Shown here piece by piece: positions 28,525 through 37,442 of a DNA stretch of 64,000 nt. Each line of letters starts with the position of its first letter. The stretch's first letter is position 1. This stretch comes from an uncultured Bacteroidota bacterium (GTDB lineage Bacteria; Bacteroidota; Bacteroidia; Bacteroidales; F082). The stretch is from assembly GCA_903891085.1 (NCBI GenBank), contig CAITDJ010000008.1:78517-142516 (forward strand), read 5' to 3'. The position numbers were made by a program, and so were the translations under genes. The notes under the pieces were generated by a model. It was given only the letters and a program-made list of their open reading frames with translations. It was not told the origin of the DNA and searched no databases.

Positions 28525-31293
28525 ATGAGGATTTACGAACGCGTAGCCATTGTTTTTATTATCAATTATTTGATTTTCAATTCATTGATATTCGCGCAAA
28601 CACGGGTTGGAAGTAAAATTGAAGATTTTACAATCACGATTACTTTTGCTCAGGTTCCTGTTAATGGTCCTCAGGTTTACAAAGCCCCGCTAAAATACAA
28701 CAAAGATTTTGCATTGATTCTGCAAATGGACGATGGTGATCCTGCAATCCATGATCAGGTGATGCCATTTTTTAAAGGGCAAGATGGAAATCCTGGTTTG
28801 TTTTTCAATGAACGCCCCGGTGGAACCAGTCAGCCTTTCAAAATGGACGCTTCTTATTATTCCTTAAACAGTGCTGGTGAAGATTTACATGCCTATGTTG
28901 ATGGTTTTTTGCATTGGGACAATCTCATCAATCTTTGGGCAGGTGAATTTGGTTTGATAAGCCGCGGACTAACCAACCCGCCAACAACGGATGTGTCGCT
29001 TGAAGTACAACGGAATGCGAGCTATACAAAACGAAAAACTTTCAGTGGAACCATTCCCGATGGCGCCGAAATGAACGTATATGTTATTCCTCCGGATGCA
29101 CCCGATCAATTAAGTGAAGCCAAAGCGAGAAATTTAGCCGTATTTAATAGTAGCGCCACCACCATTGCCAATCCGGCACTGGTTGAAAACCTTCCGACAA
29201 TTGCAGGAGTTGAATTAGCCCGTGAAAATATTACCAATAATCTGTTTGAGCAGGTAAATACCGTCGCCAGCCAGTGTGATGACGCCCATCACTATATAGC
29301 AACGTATTTTAATCATGGATTTGACAATGGTGAAATCTCATTTGACTCTTTTAAAAGCCAGATGAATCAAATCGCAATTGCTTACGGGCGAGACGGGAAT
29401 AATTCTATTTGGTCTGGCTCTGCAACTGAAGTTTTTGAATATCTGAGAATTAAAGAATTGGTAACCGTTAATTCCACCCTGAATGACAACATATTAACCC
29501 TCACTTTCTCTGGAAATAATATACCCGATAATTTCAGGTTTTATGCATTGACCATTGTAGTTGTCGGCGAATCGAATATCGTGGAAATGCTGGTTGACGA
29601 ACCAGATGGTTTGTCATCCTATCAGTTTTCAAGCAAAGATGCATTGATCAATATGAAGTGGAGCGGATATATTGATCAGGATAATTTGGTTCGTGCAGAA
29701 ACTCAGGTTACACTTGCCGAAACTGAAACCACAGCCGCCAATGCACTGGTCGCAATGGATTTTGTGCAAATGTTACCTGATGGTGAACCAAAACAATTAT
29801 TGACAGACCGTCTTTGTTCCTTAAGTGGAATTGATTATGAACCTGGGTTTTGCCCCCAAACTACATTTCTTGGCTCTGATACCACCTTATGTTTTAACGA
29901 CACACTTGTTTTGCAGGCTCCTGAATCAGCCTCCTATTTATGGAGCACTGATGAAACAACACAAAGTATAGAATTCCCCGCTGTCGAAACAACCGAAATC
30001 TGGGTCCAGATTACCAACGGAAATAACATAGCATCAGACACAATTGTGTTGACAGTAAATCAACTGCCTGAGGTTATCATTACACCTGATACCGCTACAA
30101 TTACCAATCCTGGTGATGAACTGGTTTTGGTGGCTTCTGGTGCGGTATCCTATCTTTGGTCGAACGACAGCACGACAGCTGAAATAACTGTAATTCCATT
30201 ACTACCGACTGATTATACTGTTACCGGCACATCCGCTGACGGTTGTATAAACAATGCCACTGCACATATAAATGTACAATACACTACTGAACTTAAATTC
30301 AGTTTCGATACTGTCTGTCAAGGTGATACCACCCATCTGATTGCTATGATAACCACCAACGATTCGATACTTATTTCGGAATGGGACAGTGATGGTAATG
30401 GCTTGTTCAATGATGGAACCGGCGATTCATTGAATATTGTTTTTGAAAACGCTGATGATCATCTGGTTGGTTTAAGGATTAAAACATACAGTGGGAAAAT
30501 TCATATCATTTATAATAAAGTAACTGTTGCTGACTTTCCTCAGGCTGCCTTTACATTTAAAAATACCTGTGAAGGAGAAACAATACTATTTACCGATAAT
30601 TCAAGTGTTCAGATGGGCAGTATTAATAGTTGGGCATGGGATTTTGGCGATGGGAACAGTTCAACGGAGCAAAATCCAAATTATTTTTATGAAACTGTTG
30701 ACAATTATGACGTTAAGCTAATAGCAACTTCGAGTTACGGCTGCTCTGATACCCTTAAAAAAAGTCTAAGTATTAAAACCAGTCCTCCGTTGGACCTTCG
30801 TTTACTTGATGGTACAACCGTTGCATCAGAGCAGATCATGGAAATGGCGACGGGCAGCAACCTTACTTTTGAAGTGGTTAGTATTTATGATAGTCTAGAG
30901 TGGTCAGGCGGTGTAAAAACTGAAACATTCAACGTAATCAATGCCGGATATTTTTCAGTGGTTGTCTATGATTATGGGTGTAATAACAGCCGTTTTTTTA
31001 CTGTAACCGAAACAGGCAATCCCGTCAATCCTACCGTCGGAATAATGAATTTACTGACTCCAAATGGCGATGGGTTTAATGATGTTTGGCTTATTGAAGA
31101 CCTGAATTTAATTAGTCCGGCAAAAGTTGCCATCTATGCGCGCTCCGGTAAAAGTGTTTATGAATCAAATGCGTATGATAATACATGGAATGGTTATTAC
31201 AATAGTAACCCTTTACCCGAAGGAAGTTATTTTTATGTAATTGAAGGAGCAACAGGAACAGTATTAAAAGGAACAATCAGCATTATACGATAA
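28525..31293 (+). CDS. Secreted multidomain protein with PKD and gliding-motility-type (type B) C-terminal domain
   Basis: 922 residues. A signal peptide (to FAQ, about residue 25) is followed by a ~430-residue N-terminal domain shared with the 1312-residue protein downstream. It has FALILQMDDG (D69-D70) resembling the NodB deacetylase motif 1, and ends LLTDRLCSLSGIDYEPGFC. Two Ig-like repeats (about 448-590) and a PKD domain (about 673-755, WAWDFGDGNSSTEQNP) come next. The last ~80 residues, from LLTPNGDGFNDVW, are the gliding-motility-associated (CHU_C/type B) T9SS signal. The NodB His position reads SRG (R147), so enzymatic activity is doubtful. Stop and next start overlap as TAATG, coupling it to a PorP/SprF gene. 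Confidence 0.88.
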   Translation: MRIYERVAIVFIINYLIFNSLIFAQTRVGSKIEDFTITITFAQVPVNGPQVYKAPLKYNKDFALILQMDDGDPAIHDQVMPFFKGQDGNPGLFFNERPGGTSQPFKMDASYYSLNSAGEDLHAYVDGFLHWDNLINLWAGEFGLISRGLTNPPTTDVSLEVQRNASYTKRKTFSGTIPDGAEMNVYVIPPDAPDQLSEAKARNLAVFNSSATTIANPALVENLPTIAGVELARENITNNLFEQVNTVASQCDDAHHYIATYFNHGFDNGEISFDSFKSQMNQIAIAYGRDGNNSIWSGSATEVFEYLRIKELVTVNSTLNDNILTLTFSGNNIPDNFRFYALTIVVVGESNIVEMLVDEPDGLSSYQFSSKDALINMKWSGYIDQDNLVRAETQVTLAETETTAANALVAMDFVQMLPDGEPKQLLTDRLCSLSGIDYEPGFCPQTTFLGSDTTLCFNDTLVLQAPESASYLWSTDETTQSIEFPAVETTEIWVQITNGNNIASDTIVLTVNQLPEVIITPDTATITNPGDELVLVASGAVSYLWSNDSTTAEITVIPLLPTDYTVTGTSADGCINNATAHINVQYTTELKFSFDTVCQGDTTHLIAMITTNDSILISEWDSDGNGLFNDGTGDSLNIVFENADDHLVGLRIKTYSGKIHIIYNKVTVADFPQAAFTFKNTCEGETILFTDNSSVQMGSINSWAWDFGDGNSSTEQNPNYFYETVDNYDVKLIATSSYGCSDTLKKSLSIKTSPPLDLRLLDGTTVASEQIMEMATGSNLTFEVVSIYDSLEWSGGVKTETFNVINAGYFSVVVYDYGCNNSRFFTVTETGNPVNPTVGIMNLLTPNGDGFNDVWLIEDLNLISPAKVAIYARSGKSVYESNAYDNTWNGYYNSNPLPEGSYFYVIEGATGTVLKGTISIIR

Positions 31294-32291
31294 TGAGAAA
31301 CCATAAAATATTACTGCTGATATTGTTACTTCTGCCCGGAAGCCAACTCCTTTTTGCCCAGCAGTTTCCATTGAGTTCGCATTATATTTTTAACAACTAT
31401 TCACTCGACCCTGGTTTTGCCGGTATTCATGCAAACGGCGAAGCTTTCTTCAATTATCGCAAAGACTGGGCATCAATCAATGGCAGCCCGACTACAATCA
31501 GAGCAAACGGATTTGGCATGATTCGTCCTCAAATGTATCTCGGAGGCGAGTTACTTAACGATAAAACTGACATATTCAATCGGTTCAGGGCAAAACTGAA
31601 TTACACATACAGCTTGCAACTTGCAGACATACAATATCTTAATTTCTCTGTTTGGGGAAGCTTATTCCAGAGTTCCATTAATTTGGACGCTATTAATGCC
31701 GATCCCGATGATCCTGTTTTTAAAGATAAAAGCAAATTAAACTCCACGAACCTGAATGCTGGTTTTAGTTTGGTGTATAACCGGAATAGTTTTACGGTTG
31801 GCTTCGCCATGCCAACCCTGTTCCGAACAAAAGACGCCTACTTAAATGAGGCAAGCGGTAATTTTTCATTTGAAAAGGAAATGATGTTTCATATTTCTGA
31901 CAGGTTTGCGTTGAATTCAGACTGGCAATTGCAGCCTTTCTTCGTATGGAGCCGCACCAATAATATGCCTTCAGTGATTGATCTCTCAGCGACCGTATTC
32001 TACATTGAAAAATACTGGTTTTCCTTGTTATATAGGAACAGCGCATTATTGGCAGTTGGTGTCGGAGGTGAGTTATATAAAGGATTATCGATGGCCTATA
32101 CCTATGAAATTGGATTAGGAGGAATCAATAGTCGTTCGGGTGGGGCCCATGAAATCAGTATCGGGTTCCGTTTTGGTGAAAAGGAAGAAGGTTCGGGTAA
32201 ACATATCAAAAGTAAAAAATCTAACTTTTCGGGAAGGTCTGGTCGAATTTACCCACAACCCACCGAATTTGAATACAGGAGGACCAAATAA
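31293..32291 (+). CDS. PorP/SprF family type IX secretion membrane protein
   Basis: 332 residues with a signal peptide ending LLFAQQ and the family-defining mature start FPLSSHYIFNNYSLDPGFAG, followed by NYRKDWASINGSPTTI. The remainder is amphipathic beta-strand typical of a ~14-strand outer-membrane barrel. PorP/SprF proteins work with the T9SS to export or attach partner proteins bearing type B C-terminal domains, and are usually encoded beside them. Here it directly follows such a protein with TAATG overlap and is followed by another exoprotein, again with TAATG overlap. It should be the dedicated partner of the upstream protein. Confidence 0.92.
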   Translation: MRNHKILLLILLLLPGSQLLFAQQFPLSSHYIFNNYSLDPGFAGIHANGEAFFNYRKDWASINGSPTTIRANGFGMIRPQMYLGGELLNDKTDIFNRFRAKLNYTYSLQLADIQYLNFSVWGSLFQSSINLDAINADPDDPVFKDKSKLNSTNLNAGFSLVYNRNSFTVGFAMPTLFRTKDAYLNEASGNFSFEKEMMFHISDRFALNSDWQLQPFFVWSRTNNMPSVIDLSATVFYIEKYWFSLLYRNSALLAVGVGGELYKGLSMAYTYEIGLGGINSRSGGAHEISIGFRFGEKEEGSGKHIKSKKSNFSGRSGRIYPQPTEFEYRRTK

Positions 32292-35200
32292 TGATGAAAG
32301 CAATATGTAAACTGGTTTTCATTGTTTCAATAATAGTCATTGGTGTTTCCGGACTTAACCAGCCATTAATTGCCCAAACACCACCAGCTGATCCTGGAGT
32401 ATCCATGGTTATGGTCACTTTCAATCAGGCTCCAAACGTATGGACTGTCGAAAAAGCACCATTAAGATATAATAAAACTTTTGCCGTTAGTTTTCATAAC
32501 GATGATGGCATCAGTGATATTTATACCGAGGGGTTCCCTTTCTTTACCGGTATTCAGGTTGGAAACACCAATTACCCGGGTTTGTTTTATACCGATGGTT
32601 GTGGGCACGATGTTTCCTTCAAATTAAGTTCAAACCTGTTTTCGTTTAACGGTGAAAACGGACCGGATATGCATACACCGGGAAACGGCTATGGTGTTGT
32701 ATCGTGGCCTCAACTGGAAATTATGTATAATAATAATTGTGGAATATACAACCATGGTATATCAGGTGATGCCAGTTCAGGAAATGCATATATGAACTAT
32801 TCCATCAAAAGAAACGAGAGTTATATCCGCAGACAATTACACACCACTACACCAGGTGGTGTTCAAACAAGAATTTTTGTAAACCCAAATGGCAATACTG
32901 CCTATTCACCAGTAGCCTTTAATTTGGGATACTTTACTGCTTTCAACCAAAGTGTACAAGGTGTTATCGGAAACAATGGCGGTGATGTAAATACATACCC
33001 TAACTGGCTGATACCAATAGATTTATATCGACTGCTAGGTGAGAGTACCAATGTTCAGCAATTGGCTGATGATATGTTTGCCAACAGCATCAATGGGGCC
33101 AATTATTGGGCGCCAATTTTCACCCATTCCATTGTAAGTCAGTATCCTTTGGCTGATTTTCATGCTGATTTTAACTATATTGCAAACACTTACGGCCGTG
33201 ATGGTCTCGACAATGTGTGGGTTGCTTCGGAAGAAGAAATAATCAGTTACCTGCGCGTGAAAGAGGCCACAATCCTTGATTATAATTTGATTGGAAACAA
33301 TCTGGTTATTCTCCTTAGCGGCTCAATCCCTTCAGATATGCGGTTCTATCCCTTGAGTTTATTAATCAATGCAGATGCTACCATCACAAATATCACAATC
33401 ACCGGTGGAACAAACACTTTTAACGGAATCGGACAGACTTCCTCGCTCATCAATCTGGAGTGGAATGGTAAATATGTTGTTGATAGTGTCGAACTTGCTG
33501 ATACCTATGTAACCATAGCCGAACAAACGCAAACTCTGTACGATTGCTGGATCGCCATGGATTATGTCTATATGGTTGCCCCCGGTCCTGATAGAACACT
33601 CTTACGAGACAGGTTATGTGCCATTGATGGAGTGACATACGACCCCGGATTTTGTCAACCCTGCGATTTCACCATAGGCAATGATACTGCTATTTGCCTG
33701 AATGATTGCATCGATCTTTCGGCTCCTTTTGCTGCAGGGAATACATATTTATGGAGTGAAGGAAGCACGACTCAAACAATAAATGTATGTCCAACTGAAT
33801 TAACGGATTATTGGGTTCGCCTCACAACCTCTGATGGTTGTATTGCCTATGATACTATTCAGGTAAATGTATTACCAGTTCCTGTTATTGATTTGGGAGC
33901 AAATGATACGATTTGTCTGAATGAATGTATTGATATCACGGCTCCTTTTGCCGAAGGAAATACATATTTATGGAGCAATGACAGCACCACCCAAACCATT
34001 TCAGTTTGCCCGTTAGCCTTGACAGAATATTGGGTGCAGGTGACCAGCCCAAACGGTTGTGTAGCTTCAGACACAATACAGATCAATGTGCTACCTTCTC
34101 CGATTCTTGATCTGGGAAACGATGTAACTATCTGCCTGAATGATTGTATCGACATCACAGCTCCATTTGCTGAAGGATATACTTATTTATGGAGTAATGA
34201 TAGCACCACCCAAACCATTTCAGTTTGTCCGGCAGACACCACAACGTATTGGCTTAGGTTGACAAACACAGATGGATGTAGTGCATCAGATACCATTCAG
34301 GTAAATACTTTGCCATTGCCGGTTTTTGATTTAGGCCCTGACCAACAAATTTGTTTGGGAGATACGGCTATTCTATCTGGTCCGGATAATGACAATTACA
34401 CCTACAAATGGTTTGCAAATAACAACCTCCTACAAAATGAATCGGGCGTTCAATTATCCTATATTACAAATGATACGGTGTTAATCCGGCTTGAAGTATT
34501 GGATCAGAATGGTTGTATGTTCGCTGATTCGTCATGGGTTTTTGCATTGGAACTTCCGCTGATTCAGGTAACTCCTGCAACTGCATCCCTGTGTTTTGGC
34601 GAATCAGTTTCTTTGCAGATTACAGCACAAAATGCTACAGGGTTCAGCTGGTGGGATGGAAGTACTGCGCAGACACGAGTTTTCCAACCAACGCAATCAA
34701 ACTTTACATATCGGCTATGGGCCATGGCCATAAACGGTTTTGGATGCCACCAATATGATACAGCGGTAATTCAGGTATTTGATAATCCAAGTTTTCAACT
34801 TTCCGTGAGTCAGGGAAACGACACCATTTGTGTCGAAGAGTCATTAACGCTGAAAGTAAGTCTTACAAGTGCGGTCCCAATTCAATCCCTGATCTGGAAC
34901 GAAACTGATACAATTGAAAATGTAACCGGAACAGATCACTTCAAAACGATTTCACCAACGCAAAGCAGTTGGTATACTGTTAAAATCGTTAGCAATAATG
35001 ATTGTATCGATCAGGATAGTATTTATATTCGTGTTGTTCCGTTACCCGTGATGACTATCACGGATGACAAAGAAATTTGTTTTGGCGAATCTGTTACAAT
35101 TGAAGCAACAGGTGGTCAGAGTTGTGCCTGGTATGTTGAAGGTGCTTTAATATCAGATGTGTATTCATTCATAAAAACTCCATTAATAACAACAACCTAT

Positions 35201-36229
35201 GTAGCCGTGATTACAGGAGAAGGTGCTATTCCCTGTATTTCAACTGATAGTGTTACAATTTTTGTTCATCCCAAACCTATTGTAATCCCCAGTATCGCCG
35301 ATACCAGTATTTGTGCAGGATCCGATCTTGTTATTTCAGCCTCCGGGGCAGTGAATTATTTGTGGTCCGACGCACAAACAGGCGATACCATTCACGTTTC
35401 GCCAATCGAATCAACGCTGTATGAGGTTATTGGAGCAACCGATTATGGTTGCAGTGATACAGCGCAAACACAGGTTACCGTTTTTCCAGTGCAGGAAGTT
35501 TCATTTAGCGGATTATTGCCCGTGTATTGCCTGAACGATTCGCCATCCCAACTAACAGGTATTCCTCCAGGAGGTCTTTTCTCAGGCCCCGGCACGATTG
35601 CCGGCCGGTTTAATCCTTCAATTGCAGGGGATGGAATACATTTGATTACCTATTCACTTACGGATGAAAACAACTGTACATCGAGTTATTCATTGGAAAC
35701 ACGAGTTTTTGGAGGAGTGGCACAAATAGATCTGGGTCCGGACAGTACCATCTGCCCGAACGATTTCGTATTACTTGATGCTGGCATAGGATTTACCGAA
35801 TATTTTTGGTCAAATGGTCAAACCACACAAACAGCCATCATTTCAGGAACAGATTATCCGGCTGGTACAAGTCGCGATATTTCGGTGGTGGGTGTTTTAA
35901 ATGGGTGCACCGCTTCAGGTTCGATGACACTTACCATCAGGAATGATTGTTTTGATGACATTAACGACCATCCAGAAGCAAAGGGTATCTCTATTGTACC
36001 AAATCCAAACGATGGAGCATTTAAACTTAAATTTTCCAAATTGGCACAAGCTGAAAAACTTGTTATTTCGACAATTGGAGGCATCAATATTTACACATAC
36101 CGTTTTCCATTAAACTCACAAATACCTGAAGAAATGAATATTCAACTTCCGGGTATTTTGAACGGCGTATTTATTGTTACTTTCCAAACGCATACAGCTG
36201 TTTACACATCAAAACTTATTATCAGGTAA
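32291..36229 (+). CDS. Giant secreted Ig-repeat protein with NodB-like N-terminal domain and T9SS type A signal
   Basis: 1312 residues. The signal peptide ends LIAQTPP. Residues ~35-455 are homologous to the N-terminus of the 922-residue protein (KAPLRYNKTFAVSFHNDDG with D71-D72; YGRDGLDNVW; LLRDRLCAIDGVTYDPGFC) and here keep a His in IYNHGISG (H155) as expected of metal-dependent NodB deacetylases. About ten Ig-like repeats follow, each with a YLWS-type strand and GC motif near the end. Three of them (33677-34335 in DNA) are near-identical copies with a 219-bp period. The last ~80 residues (SIVPNPNDGAFKLKF to SKLIIR) are a type A T9SS sorting domain. Likely a long surface or released protein; ligand unknown. 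Confidence 0.87.
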   Translation: MMKAICKLVFIVSIIVIGVSGLNQPLIAQTPPADPGVSMVMVTFNQAPNVWTVEKAPLRYNKTFAVSFHNDDGISDIYTEGFPFFTGIQVGNTNYPGLFYTDGCGHDVSFKLSSNLFSFNGENGPDMHTPGNGYGVVSWPQLEIMYNNNCGIYNHGISGDASSGNAYMNYSIKRNESYIRRQLHTTTPGGVQTRIFVNPNGNTAYSPVAFNLGYFTAFNQSVQGVIGNNGGDVNTYPNWLIPIDLYRLLGESTNVQQLADDMFANSINGANYWAPIFTHSIVSQYPLADFHADFNYIANTYGRDGLDNVWVASEEEIISYLRVKEATILDYNLIGNNLVILLSGSIPSDMRFYPLSLLINADATITNITITGGTNTFNGIGQTSSLINLEWNGKYVVDSVELADTYVTIAEQTQTLYDCWIAMDYVYMVAPGPDRTLLRDRLCAIDGVTYDPGFCQPCDFTIGNDTAICLNDCIDLSAPFAAGNTYLWSEGSTTQTINVCPTELTDYWVRLTTSDGCIAYDTIQVNVLPVPVIDLGANDTICLNECIDITAPFAEGNTYLWSNDSTTQTISVCPLALTEYWVQVTSPNGCVASDTIQINVLPSPILDLGNDVTICLNDCIDITAPFAEGYTYLWSNDSTTQTISVCPADTTTYWLRLTNTDGCSASDTIQVNTLPLPVFDLGPDQQICLGDTAILSGPDNDNYTYKWFANNNLLQNESGVQLSYITNDTVLIRLEVLDQNGCMFADSSWVFALELPLIQVTPATASLCFGESVSLQITAQNATGFSWWDGSTAQTRVFQPTQSNFTYRLWAMAINGFGCHQYDTAVIQVFDNPSFQLSVSQGNDTICVEESLTLKVSLTSAVPIQSLIWNETDTIENVTGTDHFKTISPTQSSWYTVKIVSNNDCIDQDSIYIRVVPLPVMTITDDKEICFGESVTIEATGGQSCAWYVEGALISDVYSFIKTPLITTTYVAVITGEGAIPCISTDSVTIFVHPKPIVIPSIADTSICAGSDLVISASGAVNYLWSDAQTGDTIHVSPIESTLYEVIGATDYGCSDTAQTQVTVFPVQEVSFSGLLPVYCLNDSPSQLTGIPPGGLFSGPGTIAGRFNPSIAGDGIHLITYSLTDENNCTSSYSLETRVFGGVAQIDLGPDSTICPNDFVLLDAGIGFTEYFWSNGQTTQTAIISGTDYPAGTSRDISVVGVLNGCTASGSMTLTIRNDCFDDINDHPEAKGISIVPNPNDGAFKLKFSKLAQAEKLVISTIGGINIYTYRFPLNSQIPEEMNIQLPGILNGVFIVTFQTHTAVYTSKLIIR
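33677..34335 (+). repeat. Three 219-bp in-frame tandem repeats inside the 1312-residue exoprotein gene
   Basis: The TAT-TTA-TGG (YLW) codons recur at 33746, 33965 and 34184, exactly 219 bp (73 codons) apart. Copies 2 and 3 are almost identical over the CLNDCIDITAPFAEG...QTISVCP segment, pointing to recent duplication. Confidence 0.92.
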
Positions 36230-36257
36230 TTTTTAAAGCACTTCCTGATATTAATTC

Positions 36258-36265
36258 TACTTTTG
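36258..36265 (+). promoter_or_regulatory. Bacteroidota -7 box (TACTTTTG) for the PfkB kinase gene
   Basis: An exact TAnnTTTG match 20 nt before the ATG at 36286, just after the exoprotein stop. It separates transcription of the kinase from the secretion cassette. Confidence 0.6.
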
Positions 36266-36285
36266 CAATCAAAACTACAATCTTC

Positions 36286-37260
36286 ATGACAAAAATTCTT
36301 GGAATCGGCAACGCATTGGTTGATCAATTAATTCTAATTGATAATGATCATGTTTTGAGTGAGTTATCACTCCCAAAAGGAAGTATGCAATTGGTTGATT
36401 CCGATACGTCCTTTAAAGTGGGTGAAGCCACTGCACATTTTGTTTCATCCATGGCATCAGGTGGCTCAGCAGCAAACACTATCCGTGGATTGGCAAAACT
36501 TGGCACCCATGCATCTTTTATCGGGCATGTTGGTGATGACAGTGTCGGGAATTTTTTTAATGATGACCTCATCGAGAGTGGTGTTATTCCGCTGCTATTT
36601 CGCAGTAAAACACCAAGCGGAATTGCAAAGGCATTGGTGACTCCCGATGGTGAACGAACTTTTGCCACTTTTCTGGGGGCTGCTGTTGAACTCAGTGAGG
36701 CGCACCTAGACACGGAAATATTCAGTGGTTATGATATTCTGTACATAGAGGGGTATCTGGTCTTCAATTCTCCACTATTTCTGAAAGCGCTTGAGTTGGC
36801 CAAAAAAGCCGGATTAAAAATTGCCCTCGATCTGGCCAGTTATAATGTTGTAGAAGCCAATAAAGACCTTCTCAACAAGGTAATTACCGAATACGTCGAT
36901 ATCGTTTTTGCCAATGAAGAAGAAGCAAAAGCACTCACAGGACTCGATCCGCAGGAAGCCCTTTTAAAACTTGCCGAACAATGCGACTACGCAATTGTTA
37001 AAATCGGAGCAAAAGGATCCATTATTGCACATAAAGGCGAAATCACTTTGATCGAAGCTTTTCCAGCTACACCAACCGATACAACAGGAGCAGGAGATAT
37101 GTATGCTGCCGGATTTTTACATGGTCTGGTAAATAACTGGAGTATCGAGAAATCGGGGAAAACCGGTTCCTTACTGGCGGCAAAAGTGATTAGTGTTGTT
37201 GGCGCAAAAATCGACAACAAACAATGGGAAGAGATTCACCAGATTATTGGCGACCTGTAA
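36286..37260 (+). CDS. PfkB family carbohydrate/adenosine kinase
   Basis: 324 residues, ribokinase fold. Both PfkB signatures are visible: the N-terminal GGSAANTIRGLAKLG with IGHVGDDSVG, and the C-terminal DTTGAGDMYAAGFLHGL with catalytic base D271. The opening LGIGNALVDQLILID and ATFLGAAVELS resemble the adenosine-kinase-like branch common in Bacteroidota. It phosphorylates a sugar or nucleoside with ATP in the cytosol; the exact substrate is not decided by sequence. It has its own promoter box and is followed by a 180-bp gap and the EF-G2 gene. Confidence 0.88.
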   Translation: MTKILGIGNALVDQLILIDNDHVLSELSLPKGSMQLVDSDTSFKVGEATAHFVSSMASGGSAANTIRGLAKLGTHASFIGHVGDDSVGNFFNDDLIESGVIPLLFRSKTPSGIAKALVTPDGERTFATFLGAAVELSEAHLDTEIFSGYDILYIEGYLVFNSPLFLKALELAKKAGLKIALDLASYNVVEANKDLLNKVITEYVDIVFANEEEAKALTGLDPQEALLKLAEQCDYAIVKIGAKGSIIAHKGEITLIEAFPATPTDTTGAGDMYAAGFLHGLVNNWSIEKSGKTGSLLAAKVISVVGAKIDNKQWEEIHQIIGDL

Positions 37261-37392
37261 CCCCAAAAATAGAATTCCGTTTTATTGTTACGCATGAATT
37301 TCTTTCAATGCGCTGGTTGTAAGTCGTATAAACCGGCTTATTCAACTTCATTATAAATAAGATTGACCTTATTTTCATTACGTCTAAATTTC

Positions 37393-37400
37393 TATTTTTG
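37393..37400 (+). promoter_or_regulatory. Bacteroidota -7 box (TATTTTTG) for the EF-G2-like gene
   Basis: An exact TAnnTTTG match 42 nt before the ATG at 37443. Confidence 0.55.
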
Positions 37401-37442
37401 CATGGTAAAATTCTGTTATTCGTGTAATTAATGTAATTTTTT

